Shown here one piece after another: positions 1-8,114 of a stretch of 64,000 nucleotides of DNA. Positions within the stretch are counted from its first letter, which is position 1, and every line of letters starts with the position of its first letter. The notes beneath the pieces were generated by a model that saw nothing but the letters and a program-made list of their open reading frames with translations, ran no database searches and was not told where the DNA came from. A program made the position numbers and the translations under genes. The stretch is from Pseudomonas fluorescens (GTDB taxonomy: Bacteria; Pseudomonadota; Gammaproteobacteria; Pseudomonadales; Pseudomonadaceae): the NCBI RefSeq assembly GCF_902498195.1, contig NZ_CABVIY010000005.1, forward strand, positions 124,001-188,000, given 5' to 3'.

Positions 1-2
1 AG

Positions 3-290
3 TCCGGCGCGACCTGGCTGACCGGCCAGCCCGCCGTGCGCGAGTACGACGAAGAGCATTACGCCCTGCAAGCGGCGATTGCCGGACAAGGCCTGGTGCT
101 GGCGAGCAATATCCTGGTGTCCGAGAGCGTGGCCAGCGGCTTGTTGGTGCCTTATCGGGGCGATGTGCAGGTGAATGGCGCCGGATACAGCGCCCTGTGT
201 GTACCAGGGCGCGAGCGACATCCACCGGTGCGGGCGTTTTTTGCGTGGTTGCAGGAGGAGGCGTCGATGTCGGGGCATGTCTTGCGCTGA
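3..290 (+). CDS. LysR-family regulator, C-terminal fragment (truncated by the window start)
   Basis: The frame is open from the first bases of the window to a TGA at 288-290, so the N-terminal DNA-binding half lies outside. The roughly 95 visible residues look like the end of a LysR substrate-binding domain: a segment reading AAIAGQGLVLASNILV, which in this family forms part of the effector pocket, then GLLVPYRGDV and a closing VRAFFAWLQEEA helix. This end pattern is common in GcvA-like regulators. The target genes cannot be inferred because the divergent neighbour is missing. It converges on the AsmA-family gene, with a palindrome between them. Confidence 0.75.
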   Translation, partial: SGATWLTGQPAVREYDEEHYALQAAIAGQGLVLASNILVSESVASGLLVPYRGDVQVNGAGYSALCVPGRERHPPVRAFFAWLQEEASMSGHVLR

Positions 291-342
291 TGGCCTGCTC
301 CAACGCCGATCGACTTGATGTGAATGTCAGTCAGACAGGCGT

Positions 343-375
343 GATTGTTCCCGGTACTTGGCTCCGGGAACAATC
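343..375. terminator. Hairpin between convergent genes
   Basis: A perfect 12-bp inverted repeat, GATTGTTCCCGG (343-354) and CCGGGAACAATC (364-375), with a 9-nt loop. It sits between the convergent LysR and AsmA-family genes. There is no long T run on either side, so its role as a bidirectional terminator is inferred from position and stem strength. Confidence 0.5.
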
Positions 376-394
376 AAGCACTGCCAGAATACCT

Positions 395-2464
395 TTAGTT
401 TTTCACCGTCTTCGGCGCCTTCCCCGCCTTCATCTGCTCCAGCAACGGCGCGCACTGATTCGGTTCACCGCCACTCGGTGCCACTAACGCCAGCAACCCC
501 GCCGCTGGCGCGGCAATCACCCCCAGTGCAACCATCCCGGCCCCGCGCAACAGTAACGGTACTGCTTTAACCCCGGCATCGGGCTTGATGAATTTGCCCC
601 GCACGTACAGCGGCGAACGCAACGAAATCAAACGCCAGCCCTTGGATTCCGGGGTGATCGTCAGGTCCAGCTGCTCGGTTGCCATGTTCGCCGTGCCATC
701 GATGTAAATGATCGCGTTCTCGGTATCAAAGACAAACAACCGCGTCGTGGCCAGCCCCGTCTTGATGTCGAAGTCAGCAGCCGCGCAGTTGATCTTCACT
801 TCCTTGTCGCCAAAGATCTTGCCCACCACGTAGTTGCCGACATTCAATCCGGCCAGTTCCATCAATTCGCGGCTGATGGCCCCGTCGTTGATCAGCATTT
901 TCAGATTGCCGTTGGCACTGCCCAGCAAACGGGCGACCGAGTTGCCGCGACCGGTGATGTCGGCATCGCCATTGAGTTCACCAAAACTGGTTTTCATCGG
1001 TTCGAAGGTCGGGAACAACTGTTTGAGCTTGAAACCGCGCGCCGTCAGCTTTGCATTGCCCTCAAGGGGATCGGTGCGACCGTTCAACCGTATCAGCGCA
1101 TCCAGCTTGCCGCCCGCCACGCCGAACCGCAGCGGTTCAAGGCTGAGCACGCCATCGGTGAGCACCAGGTGCGTGTAGAGGTCATTGAACGGCAGCTTTT
1201 CGCTGTGGACGATGCGTTTGCCGGTGAACTCGACATCGGCGTCCATATCGCGCCAGCGTTCGGTCTTGAACTCCTCGACCGGCAGTACTTTGTCCGCCGG
1301 CTGCTTGCTCTCGCCGCCACGGGCCTTTTGCTTGGCATTGGAGTCGGCACCGATGAGCGGCGCCAGGTCGGCGAACAACAGCTGGTTGGACAACAGAGAA
1401 CCGCTGAGCTTTGGCCGTGGCTGGCTGGCGACATAACTCAAGTCGCCATGGATATCGCTGTCGCCGATCTTGCCGTTGAACGCTTCATAACGGAACACCG
1501 CCCCACCGGACTCATGCAGCTTGGCGATCAGATGACCGTCGGTGGAATAAGGTGGCGTATCCGGCAGGGTCACGCCGGTCAGCGGGTAGAGATTGCCCAG
1601 GCTGCTGCCGGCCAGCTTCAGGCGCAGGTCCAGGGCGCCCAGGTTCATCGGATCGGTCAAGGTGCCGGCCAGTTCGACGCTGGTGTCGGCGATTTTCGCC
1701 TGGGCTTGCAGCGGGAATGGCCGGGCCGCGTCCTGCAGGGCCAGCAGGCCGCCAATCTTGCCCTGACCCGCCAGTTTCTGACCATGGTACTGGCCTTTGA
1801 CCTTGAGGGCGAACGCGTAGTCCTGGGGGGTGGCCCCCTTGTCCTGTGCGGCTTTCGCCGCTTTGTCGCCCACGATGTCGCTGAACGGGATCGGCTTGCC
1901 CAGCGGATCGATCAATACATCGAGCTGTGTCTTCAGGCTCTGATCATCGAGCGTGACATGGCCCTTGTCGAAGCCGATGGTGCCGATGTCCACCACCCAC
2001 GGCGATGGTTCGGCGTTCGGGTCTTTCGGATCGAACTTGAACGTCCAGTTGGCGCGTCCATCGGCCAGGCGTTGCAGCTCGGCATTGGGTTCGGTGAGGT
2101 CGATGCGCGGGATCACCACGCGCTGCGCCAGCAACGCTAGGGGCGAAATGCGCAGTTCCACGCGCTTGAGGGTGACCATTTGCGGCGCCTTCGACCAGTC
2201 CGGATTACCCAGGCTCAAGTCTTCAGCCACCACGTGCGGCCATGGCACCCAGGCGCGCCATCCGCCCTCCTCCAGCTCCCGTCGCCAGACCACCGCCAGG
2301 TTGCCGCTGATGGCGAACGGTCGGTGCAGTTCTTCGGAAACCCTGGCATTGAGGGTGGGTTTGATCCGGTTCCAATCGAAGAACACGATGATCAGCACCA
2401 GCGCGGTCACCAAGACCACCAGGCTGGTGAAGGTCCAGGCAAGAATTTTACGAGTGCGCGTCAT
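395..2464 (-). CDS. AsmA-family inner-membrane-anchored protein
   Basis: The protein is 689 aa. A single N-terminal transmembrane helix (about residues 8-30) is followed by FFDWNRIKPTLN and a long periplasmic part, as in AsmA/YhdP-type proteins thought to act in outer-membrane lipid homeostasis. A second conserved patch lies near the C-terminus (DGAISRELMELAGLNVGNYV, then FDTENAIIYIDG and SKGWRLISLRSPLYVRGKF), which fits AsmA C-terminal domains. The ATG at 2464 is preferred over an upstream start at 2701 because AGGAG lies a few bases before it and the membrane anchor follows at once. The gene is transcribed alone and divergent from the secreted repeat protein. The exact lipid substrate is not known from sequence. 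Confidence 0.85.
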   Translation of the reverse strand: MTRTRKILAWTFTSLVVLVTALVLIIVFFDWNRIKPTLNARVSEELHRPFAISGNLAVVWRRELEEGGWRAWVPWPHVVAEDLSLGNPDWSKAPQMVTLKRVELRISPLALLAQRVVIPRIDLTEPNAELQRLADGRANWTFKFDPKDPNAEPSPWVVDIGTIGFDKGHVTLDDQSLKTQLDVLIDPLGKPIPFSDIVGDKAAKAAQDKGATPQDYAFALKVKGQYHGQKLAGQGKIGGLLALQDAARPFPLQAQAKIADTSVELAGTLTDPMNLGALDLRLKLAGSSLGNLYPLTGVTLPDTPPYSTDGHLIAKLHESGGAVFRYEAFNGKIGDSDIHGDLSYVASQPRPKLSGSLLSNQLLFADLAPLIGADSNAKQKARGGESKQPADKVLPVEEFKTERWRDMDADVEFTGKRIVHSEKLPFNDLYTHLVLTDGVLSLEPLRFGVAGGKLDALIRLNGRTDPLEGNAKLTARGFKLKQLFPTFEPMKTSFGELNGDADITGRGNSVARLLGSANGNLKMLINDGAISRELMELAGLNVGNYVVGKIFGDKEVKINCAAADFDIKTGLATTRLFVFDTENAIIYIDGTANMATEQLDLTITPESKGWRLISLRSPLYVRGKFIKPDAGVKAVPLLLRGAGMVALGVIAAPAAGLLALVAPSGGEPNQCAPLLEQMKAGKAPKTVKN

Positions 2465-2840
2465 TGCACAGGGCTCCTGATACTTCTGAACGCCCCGACG
2501 GCGGCGCACATGAAAAACGCTGGGCCGGAACCGGCCCGCTATGGAATCTACGACTGGCAAACGGCCCGCAGGTTTAATCGAATCGCCGATTTTGCCGCAA
2601 TCGACCTCTCGGTTGCCCGCTCCTTTCCACCCCCGCGTTACCGCACCCGCACTTTTGCGAGTCGCAAGTGAGTCGAAAATACCCACCTCGGTGCACCGCA
2701 AAGGCCCGGTTTACAAGGGCTGCAGAGAACAATCAATTCCGTTGATTATTAACATTGCGTTTATGAACTTTTATATCGACTTATCGAGAGTAGCATTGCA
2801 CTCGTACCCACTTTATCGCCCTCCTACGGAGCACCCCATT
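2465..2840. other. Divergent intergenic region between the AsmA-family gene and the secreted repeat protein
   Basis: These 376 bp carry the promoters of both flanking genes. The half next to the repeat-protein gene is AT-rich (around 2730-2810, including ATTATTAACATTGCG). I could not assign a convincing -35/-10 pair. Open frames here are not supported by ribosome-binding sites or by recognisable protein sequence. Confidence 0.5.
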
Positions 2841-3221
2841 ATGAAACGCCAATTACTGCTTAGCCTTACCCTCTCTATGTTGGCCAGCACTGCTTTCGCA
2901 CTGCCGGCCGCTGACCAGGCCACTCCACAAGTGAAAGACAGCCACTCGGCATTCAGCCAAACCGTCGCTGCTGATGGCTCTGACCGCACCCCAGGCCAAA
3001 CCGTCGCCGAAGGTGGTAACGATCGCCTGAAAGAAAAAGGCCTGCTCACTGAAGATGGCTACGACCAGACTCCACAAGGCCAGACTGTTGCCGAAGACGG
3101 CTACGACCAGACCCCTCAAGGTCAGACGGTTGCTGCTGACGGTTCCGATCGCACCCCAGGTCAAACCGTTGCCGAAGGCGGTGGTGACCGTGTCATCGAA
3201 CGCAACAGCGCTATGAGCTGA
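2841..3221 (+). CDS. Small secreted protein of degenerate tandem repeats (QTVAxDGxD type)
   Basis: The protein is 126 aa. Residues 1-20 form a signal peptide (KR, a hydrophobic core, then STAFA before LPAAD), so the mature product should be exported. From residue 40 it is almost entirely repeats of 13-15 residues with core QTVA-x-D/G-G-x-D: 40-52, 53-67, 68-80, 81-94, 95-107 and 108-126. The order is A-B-C-C'-A-B: blocks one and five are the same QTVAADGSDRTPG, and blocks two and six begin QTVAEGG. The mature protein is acidic and lacks cysteine. GGAG lies before the ATG at 2841. A strong terminator follows, so it is monocistronic. I do not recognise a characterised function. DGxD motifs could bind a cation, but that is speculation. 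Confidence 0.8.
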   Translation: MKRQLLLSLTLSMLASTAFALPAADQATPQVKDSHSAFSQTVAADGSDRTPGQTVAEGGNDRLKEKGLLTEDGYDQTPQGQTVAEDGYDQTPQGQTVAADGSDRTPGQTVAEGGGDRVIERNSAMS

Positions 3222-3240
3222 GCCCATGGCGGCCCCGAAA

Positions 3241-3268
3241 AAAAGCCCAATCACCGGATTGGGCTTTT
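3241..3268. terminator. Rho-independent terminator after the repeat-protein gene
   Basis: A perfect 12-bp stem, AAAAGCCCAATC (3241-3252) and GATTGGGCTTTT (3257-3268), with a 4-nt ACCG loop. It lies 19 bp past the stop codon and has A and T tracts that would let it work in both directions. Confidence 0.88.
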
Positions 3269-3393
3269 GACTTTCTGGCTCCTCGCTTAATAGAAGTACC
3301 CGCTCCCCGCCTCATATCCCTATCGACGTTCGACGCCGGCAAAGCCGATTTGCTAGAGTGCGCCGCTCTTCTTCTCCAGAAAACGCCCTTGCG

Positions 3394-4026
3394 ATGCTGC
3401 CCCGCGCCGAACAGAAACAACAAACCCGTAACGCCCTGATGGACGCTGCCCGTCACCTGATGGAAGGCGGCCGTGGATTCGGCAGCCTGAGCCTGCGTGA
3501 AGTGGCGAAAACCGCCGGGATCGTCCCGACCGGTTTCTACCGGCATTTCGCCGATATGGATGAACTGGGCCTGGTGCTGGTCAGCGAGGTCGGCCAGACC
3601 TTTCGGGAAACCATCCGTTTGGTGCGACACAACGAGTTCGTCATGGGCGGCATCATTGACGCTTCCGTGCGGATCTTCCTCGATGTGGTCAGCGCCAACC
3701 GTTCGCAATTTCTGTTTCTTGCCCGCGAGCAGTACGGCGGTTCGCTGCCGGTGCGCCTGGCCATTGGCCGCCTGCGCGAAGACATCAGCTCGGACCTCGC
3801 GGCCGATCTGTCGTTGATGCCGAAGTTGCAACACCTGGAACTCGCCGGCCTGAGCGTCATGGCGGACCTGATCGTGAAAAGCGTGTTCGCCACCTTGCCG
3901 GACATCATTGACCCTCCGGCCCAGGCGTTGCCCGAGCATTTGACGCCCCAGGCGAAGATCACCCAGCAGCTGCGGTTTATCTTCATTGGCCTCAAGCATT
4001 GGCAAGGGCTGGGCAGCACCGAGTAA
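3394..4026 (+). CDS. desT: TetR-family regulator, DesT/FabR type
   Basis: The protein is 210 aa, normal TetR length. The helix-turn-helix lies at about residues 32-51 (LSLREVAKTAGIVPTGFYRHF). The rest matches the FabR/DesT family, which senses the ratio of saturated to unsaturated acyl-CoA and controls fatty-acid desaturation genes. In P. aeruginosa desT lies next to ureEFG, as here, which supports the assignment. The desaturase genes desB and desC, adjacent to desT in P. aeruginosa, are absent from the upstream side here; a secreted repeat protein occupies that position. The ATG at 3394 gives the usual MLPRAEQKQQTR start; a GTG at 3358 would only add a non-conserved leader. Confidence 0.75.
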   Translation: MLPRAEQKQQTRNALMDAARHLMEGGRGFGSLSLREVAKTAGIVPTGFYRHFADMDELGLVLVSEVGQTFRETIRLVRHNEFVMGGIIDASVRIFLDVVSANRSQFLFLAREQYGGSLPVRLAIGRLREDISSDLAADLSLMPKLQHLELAGLSVMADLIVKSVFATLPDIIDPPAQALPEHLTPQAKITQQLRFIFIGLKHWQGLGSTE

Positions 4027-4032
4027 CGCCTG

Positions 4033-4109
4033 AAAAGATCGCAGCCTGCGGCAGCGCCTACAGGGATCGGTACTTCTGTAGGCGCTGCCGAAGGCCGCGA
4101 TCTTTTTTT
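4033..4109. repeat. Family B inverted repeat, copy B1 (variant), possible terminator
   Basis: Two inverted arms (AAAGATCGCAGCCTGCGGC ... GCCGAAGGCCGCGATCTTT) are separated by a short loop and end in TTTTTTT. The arms are related to the GTAGGAGCTGCCGAAGGCTGCGATC repeat found elsewhere in the window, here with GGCGC instead of GGAGC. It starts 6 bp past the desT-like stop codon and could serve as that gene's terminator. Confidence 0.8.
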
Positions 4110-4276
4110 GTGCGCCGCAAATTGGTGCATGTAAAACCGCAGCGCACCAAGAACAACCAAAATTCCGCAACATTCTGAAGCACCTACCGAGCATCTTCAG
4201 ACATTTCCTACACATACCCCCGCTTGGCAAGCCCCTTGCTCTAGCCTCAGCATTGTCCACTGCTGGAAGCTTTCCG

Positions 4277-4777
4277 ATGCTGGTGATTCACCGCAGAATC
4301 GACCCTCAACCCCTCTGGGCCGCCGAATTGCACCTGACGTTCGAAGCCAGGAGCAAAAGCCGTTTGCGCTGTTTCAGTGCCGAGGGCGAAGACGTCGGGT
4401 TGTTCCTGGAGCGAGGCCAATCGCCCCTGTATGACGGCGAATGCCTGCAAGCCGAGGACGGACGCATCGTCCGGGTGTGCGCCCGCCCCGAGCAACTGCT
4501 GCACGTCACCTGCGCCAACGCCTTCGAATTGACCCGCGCCGCCTATCACCTGGGCAATCGTCATGTCGCCCTGCAAGTGGGCGACGGCTGGCTGCGCCTG
4601 CTCGACGATTACGTGCTCAAGGCCATGCTCGAACAACTCGGCGCCGTCACCGAGCACATCGAAGCGCCGTTCCAACCGGAGCATGGCGCCTATGGCGGCG
4701 GCCATCATCATTCGCGCCATGGCGACGAAGACTTCAACTATCCGCCCAAACTGCATCAGTTCGGCGTGCGCCTGTGA
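4277..4777 (+). CDS. ureE: Urease accessory protein UreE (nickel metallochaperone)
   Basis: UreE delivers nickel to the UreG/F/D complex that activates apo-urease in the cytoplasm. The protein is 166 aa, with the two-domain UreE layout. The conserved metal-site motif GNRH is at 93-96, its His96 at the same number as in Klebsiella UreE. The tail is histidine-rich (HGAYGGGHHHSRHGDED, 136-152), a moderate version of the nickel-binding tail. The gene starts the ureE-ureF-ureG cluster and overlaps ureF by four bases. The structural urease genes are not in the window; in P. aeruginosa they are likewise some distance away. Confidence 0.95.
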   Translation: MLVIHRRIDPQPLWAAELHLTFEARSKSRLRCFSAEGEDVGLFLERGQSPLYDGECLQAEDGRIVRVCARPEQLLHVTCANAFELTRAAYHLGNRHVALQVGDGWLRLLDDYVLKAMLEQLGAVTEHIEAPFQPEHGAYGGGHHHSRHGDEDFNYPPKLHQFGVRL

Positions 4778-5448
4778 ATAGCGCCTGGGCGCTGCTGCGC
4801 CTGGCCAGTCCGCAATTGCCGATTGGCGGCTACAGCTATTCCCAAGGCCTGGAAATGGCAGTGGAGAACGGTCGCGTGCACGACCATGACAGCGCTCGGC
4901 GCTGGATCAGTGATCAATTGCTGCTCAATCTCGCGCGCTTCGAAGCCCCTTTGCTGCTCGCCCATTGCGTGGCGGCGCTTGATGAAGACTGGTGCGAACT
5001 GCTGCAACGCTGCGAAGAACATCGCGCCAGCCGGGAAACCCGCGAGCTGCATCAGGAGAGCCGCCAGATGGGCTACTCCCTGCAACAGCTGCTCAATGGT
5101 CTGCCGGAACTGGATGCAACGGCCCGCGCCTTTCTCGCACAACGTCCGGAACCGCATTTGGCCCTGGGCTGGGCGCTGGCCGCTCGAGCCTGGCAGATCA
5201 GCCCACAGGATGCATTGGCTGCGTGGCTCTGGAGCTGGCTGGAAAACCAGTTGGCGGTGCTGATGAAGACGCTGCCCTTAGGGCAGCAGGCGGCACAACG
5301 CCTGACCAGCGAATTGCTGCCGTTGTTGCAACAGGCCCGGCAGAACGCCACCGGCATCCACCCCACTCACTATGGCAGTGCCGCATTCGGCCTGTCCCTG
5401 GCGTGTATGGCCCACGAGCGCCAGTACAGCCGCCTGTTCCGCTCCTAG
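4774..5448 (+). CDS. ureF: Urease accessory protein UreF
   Basis: The protein is 224 aa and all-helical. UreF bridges UreD-urease and UreG during GTP-dependent nickel insertion. Recognisable family segments are the N-terminal LASPQLPIGGYSYSQGLE and the C-terminal region with HPTHYGSAAFGLSLA. The GTG start at 4774 overlaps the ureE stop (GTGA), which gives translational coupling and the expected UreF N-terminus. A much longer upstream reading frame is only a shadow of ureE. It is followed 37 bp later by ureG. Confidence 0.95.
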   Translation: MNSAWALLRLASPQLPIGGYSYSQGLEMAVENGRVHDHDSARRWISDQLLLNLARFEAPLLLAHCVAALDEDWCELLQRCEEHRASRETRELHQESRQMGYSLQQLLNGLPELDATARAFLAQRPEPHLALGWALAARAWQISPQDALAAWLWSWLENQLAVLMKTLPLGQQAAQRLTSELLPLLQQARQNATGIHPTHYGSAAFGLSLACMAHERQYSRLFRS

Positions 5449-5485
5449 GGAACCTTATTTTGGCCGCACTATTTTGGAGAACTAC

Positions 5486-6100
5486 ATGAACACTCAACCC
5501 CTGCGCGTCGGCATCGGCGGCCCCGTCGGCTCCGGTAAAACCGCCCTGACCCTGGCCCTGTGCCTGGCCTTGCGCGATCGTTACAACCTGGCCGTGGTGA
5601 CCAACGACATCTACACCCGTGAAGACGCCGACTTTCTGGTACGCAACCAGGCCCTGGCGCCGGAACGCATCATCGGCGTGGAAACCGGCGGCTGCCCGCA
5701 CACGGCCATTCGCGAAGACGCCTCGATCAACCTCGAAGCGGTGGATCAGCTGAACCGCCGCTTTCCGGGTCTGGACCTGATTTTGGTGGAGTCCGGCGGC
5801 GACAACCTTTCAGCGACCTTCAGCCCTGAGTTGTCCGACCTGACCATCTACGTGATCGACGTCTCCGCTGGCGACAAGCTGCCGCGCAAAGGCGGGCCGG
5901 GGATCTGCAAATCCGACCTGCTGGTGATCAACAAAATCGACCTCGCGCCCTTGGTCGGGGCGTCGCTGACCCTGATGGACAGCGACACCACGCGCATGCG
6001 CAACGGCAAGCCGTTCGTCTTCAGCAACCAGAAAACCGGCCAGGGCCTGGAAGACATCATCGCCTTCATCGAACGCCAGGGCCTGCTGACGGCGGCCTGA
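5486..6100 (+). CDS. ureG: Urease accessory GTPase UreG
   Basis: The protein is 204 aa, a SIMIBI-class GTPase that powers nickel transfer into urease. The P-loop GPVGSGKT is at 12-19, the nickel-binding CPH motif is in VETGGCPHTAIRED, and ESGGDNLSATFSPEL and the NKIDLAPLVGA guanine-specificity segment follow. TGGAGA lies before the ATG at 5486. It is third in the ureEFG cluster and is followed 27 bp later by the HupE/UreJ gene. Confidence 0.96.
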   Translation: MNTQPLRVGIGGPVGSGKTALTLALCLALRDRYNLAVVTNDIYTREDADFLVRNQALAPERIIGVETGGCPHTAIREDASINLEAVDQLNRRFPGLDLILVESGGDNLSATFSPELSDLTIYVIDVSAGDKLPRKGGPGICKSDLLVINKIDLAPLVGASLTLMDSDTTRMRNGKPFVFSNQKTGQGLEDIIAFIERQGLLTAA

Positions 6101-6127
6101 TTCACCTATTCACAAGGAAGCTTAACC

Positions 6128-6700
6128 ATGACACTGAAACGCATTCTGGGGGCCCTGGCCCTGCTTTTGAGCCCTGCTATCGCCTTCGCTCACCCTGGAC
6201 ATGGCGACAACGGTTTGATCGCCGGCATCAGCCACCCGATCGGCGGGCTCGACCATTTGCTGGCGATGCTCGCGGTCGGGCTGTGGGCAGCGCAACAGAA
6301 AGGCGCGGCGCGCTGGGCGCTGCCGTGCACGTTCGTCGGCACCATGCTGCTCGGCGGACTGCTGGGATTTGAAGGGCTGAACCTGCCGGCGCTGGAAAGC
6401 GGCATAGCCGCGTCTGTGCTGGCGCTGGGGTTGGCGGTGGCCCTGGCGGTACGCCCGCCGCTGAGTGTGGCGGTCGGCGCTACGGCGTTGTTTGCGCTGT
6501 TCCATGGGGTGGCGCATGGGCTTGAATTGCCGGACATGTCGAGCCCTTGGGCGTACGCGGCCGGGTTTGTGGCGGCGACGGCGGCGCTGCATGCGGCAGG
6601 TTATGCGTGGGTGCGGGTGTTGCCGCAGGCGGCGGCTCCGCTGGTTCGACTGGCGGGTGCGGCTTCGGCGGGGGCAGGTGTCTGGTTGTTGGCGGGTTGA
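6128..6700 (+). CDS. ureJ: HupE/UreJ family membrane protein, probable nickel permease
   Basis: The protein is 190 aa, with a signal-like first helix (residues 1-21 ending IAFA) and about six further hydrophobic segments. The family signature HPGHGDNGLIAGISHPIGGLDHLLAML (HPGHG box and HP-x-GGLDH box) lies right after the signal. Members are secondary nickel or cobalt transporters found in urease and hydrogenase operons. An AAGGAAG ribosome site precedes the ATG. Its place 27 bp after ureG suggests it supplies nickel for urease. The substrate is inferred from family and context. REP pair A1 follows it. Confidence 0.88.
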   Translation: MTLKRILGALALLLSPAIAFAHPGHGDNGLIAGISHPIGGLDHLLAMLAVGLWAAQQKGAARWALPCTFVGTMLLGGLLGFEGLNLPALESGIAASVLALGLAVALAVRPPLSVAVGATALFALFHGVAHGLELPDMSSPWAYAAGFVAATAALHAAGYAWVRVLPQAAAPLVRLAGAASAGAGVWLLAG

Positions 6701-6723
6701 TTGTGTATTGATTGAACCGGCCC

Positions 6724-6789
6724 CTTCGCGAGCAAGCCCGCTCCCACATTTGGAATGTGTCCCCAGTGGGAGCGGGCTTGCTCGCGAAG
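6724..6789. repeat. REP inverted pair A1
   Basis: Two inverted copies of CTTCGCGAGCAAGCCCGCTC (6724 onward, and its reverse complement ending at 6789) flank a 17-bp spacer. The unit can fold into one long hairpin between ureJ and the epimerase gene. Confidence 0.92.
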
Positions 6790-6865
6790 GCGGCCTGACA
6801 GACACCACATCTCCAAGGCCTGCTAACATGTCGCGCATTCGCCCCTGCCGTGACGACGCCAGCCA

Positions 6866-7993
6866 ATGCCGCATGCTCCCCGCTCCGCCCCCCAGCCTGA
6901 ACTGACCGCTCTGTTCGCTTCGGTGCAACAGCACTTCCTGAACGTGATCGTGCCGCTCTGGCAAGGCCCCGGCTGGAATGTCGACATGGCATTGCCCTAT
7001 GAGGCGCTGGACGCCGGGCACCAGCCGCTCCCTCCCCAGCGTTACCGAGCCATGGCCTGCGCGCGGCAGCTGTATCTGTTTGCCAGCCTGATCGGCCAGG
7101 TGCCGGCCGCCGAAGAGCGCGCGGCAGCGCTGTTCCGCTCCTTGCAGCGGCATTTCCACGACGCCGAGCATGGCGGCTGGTTCTACAGCATCGACTCCCA
7201 CGGCAAACCGCTGGATCAGCGCAAAGACCTCTACACCCACGCCTTCATCCTGTTTGCCTGCGCCCATTACTGGGACAAAGTCCGCGAGCCGTTGGTGGAG
7301 TCGGTGCTCAACGCCGCCCTGGAAGTGATTGCGCGACGGTTTGCGACCGGTGACGGCCTCTATGAAGCCTGCCTTGATCGTGACTGGATAACCCTGGAAA
7401 CCGGCCCGCTGCAAAATCCGTTGATGCACCTGGCCGAAGCCTTCCTCGCCACGCTGTCGGTGCGTGAAGACCTTGCCGTGCAACGGGCGCTGGTCGAGTT
7501 ATGCACAGCCATGCAAAAACGCTTTATCCATGCGCAACACGGCGTGCTGATGGAAAAACCGCTGGGTGCTGTGGATAACTGGTTTGAACCGGGGCATCAG
7601 TTCGAGTGGTATTTCCTGCTCGAATCATCAGATGTGCTGCGTGGCTCGAAACTGCATGCCTCGCTGGAACGTGCGTTCGCTTTCACCGAGCAAAGGGGGG
7701 TCGAGCCGCAGACCGGTGCCGTGGCAGCGATGCTCGAGCCCACTGGCCAGACCCGGGATGCGACTCAACGCATCTGGGCCCAGGCCGAGTACCTGCGCGC
7801 ACTGACCCTGCGCCCGGACAGCGAAGCCGCCGTGCAGCGCCAATTGCAGGCGCTGCACCAGCAGTTTCTGCATGCCGGTGGCTGGCATGAGTGCCGTGAC
7901 GAGCAGGGTGACGTCAGCCGTCGGGACATGCCGTCGACCACGCCTTATCACCTGGCGACCTGCTATGCCGGACTGGCTGAATATCTTCGATAA
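6866..7993 (+). CDS. N-acylglucosamine 2-epimerase / mannose isomerase-like protein (AGE family)
   Basis: The protein is 375 aa, with the (alpha/alpha)6-barrel pattern of the AGE superfamily. Conserved elements include RYRAMACARQLYLFA, the GGWFYSIDSHGKPLDQRKDLYTHAF region, the QNPLMHLAEAFLA helix, WFEPGHQFEWYFLL with the expected catalytic histidine, and a final GGWHECRD. These fit members that isomerise mannose/fructose or epimerise N-acylglucosamine; sequence alone does not choose between them. The AAGC-type ribosome site is weak but the ATG at 6866 gives a full-length domain. It stands alone between two REP pairs and is probably not part of the urease operon. Confidence 0.82.
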   Translation: MPHAPRSAPQPELTALFASVQQHFLNVIVPLWQGPGWNVDMALPYEALDAGHQPLPPQRYRAMACARQLYLFASLIGQVPAAEERAAALFRSLQRHFHDAEHGGWFYSIDSHGKPLDQRKDLYTHAFILFACAHYWDKVREPLVESVLNAALEVIARRFATGDGLYEACLDRDWITLETGPLQNPLMHLAEAFLATLSVREDLAVQRALVELCTAMQKRFIHAQHGVLMEKPLGAVDNWFEPGHQFEWYFLLESSDVLRGSKLHASLERAFAFTEQRGVEPQTGAVAAMLEPTGQTRDATQRIWAQAEYLRALTLRPDSEAAVQRQLQALHQQFLHAGGWHECRDEQGDVSRRDMPSTTPYHLATCYAGLAEYLR

Positions 7994-8004
7994 TTTTTAG
8001 ATCG

Positions 8005-8098
8005 CTTTCGCGAGCAAGCCCGCTCCCACATTGAACGGTGTCGGCCACAGGATATGTGTCCGCAGCAAATCCAGTGTGGGAGCGGGCTTGCTCGCGAA
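8005..8098. repeat. REP inverted pair A2
   Basis: CTTTCGCGAGCAAGCCCGCT (from 8005) and an inverted copy, TGTGGGAGCGGGCTTGCTCG, ending near 8098. It lies between two convergent genes, the epimerase and the dehydrogenase, where it may help end both transcripts. Confidence 0.92.
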
Positions 8099-8114
8099 TG
8101 GCCGTTGCGCGGTC

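Noticed and set aside
7568..7578. TGTGGATAA (DnaA box on the minus strand) in the epimerase gene
   Set aside because: Isolated and coding.
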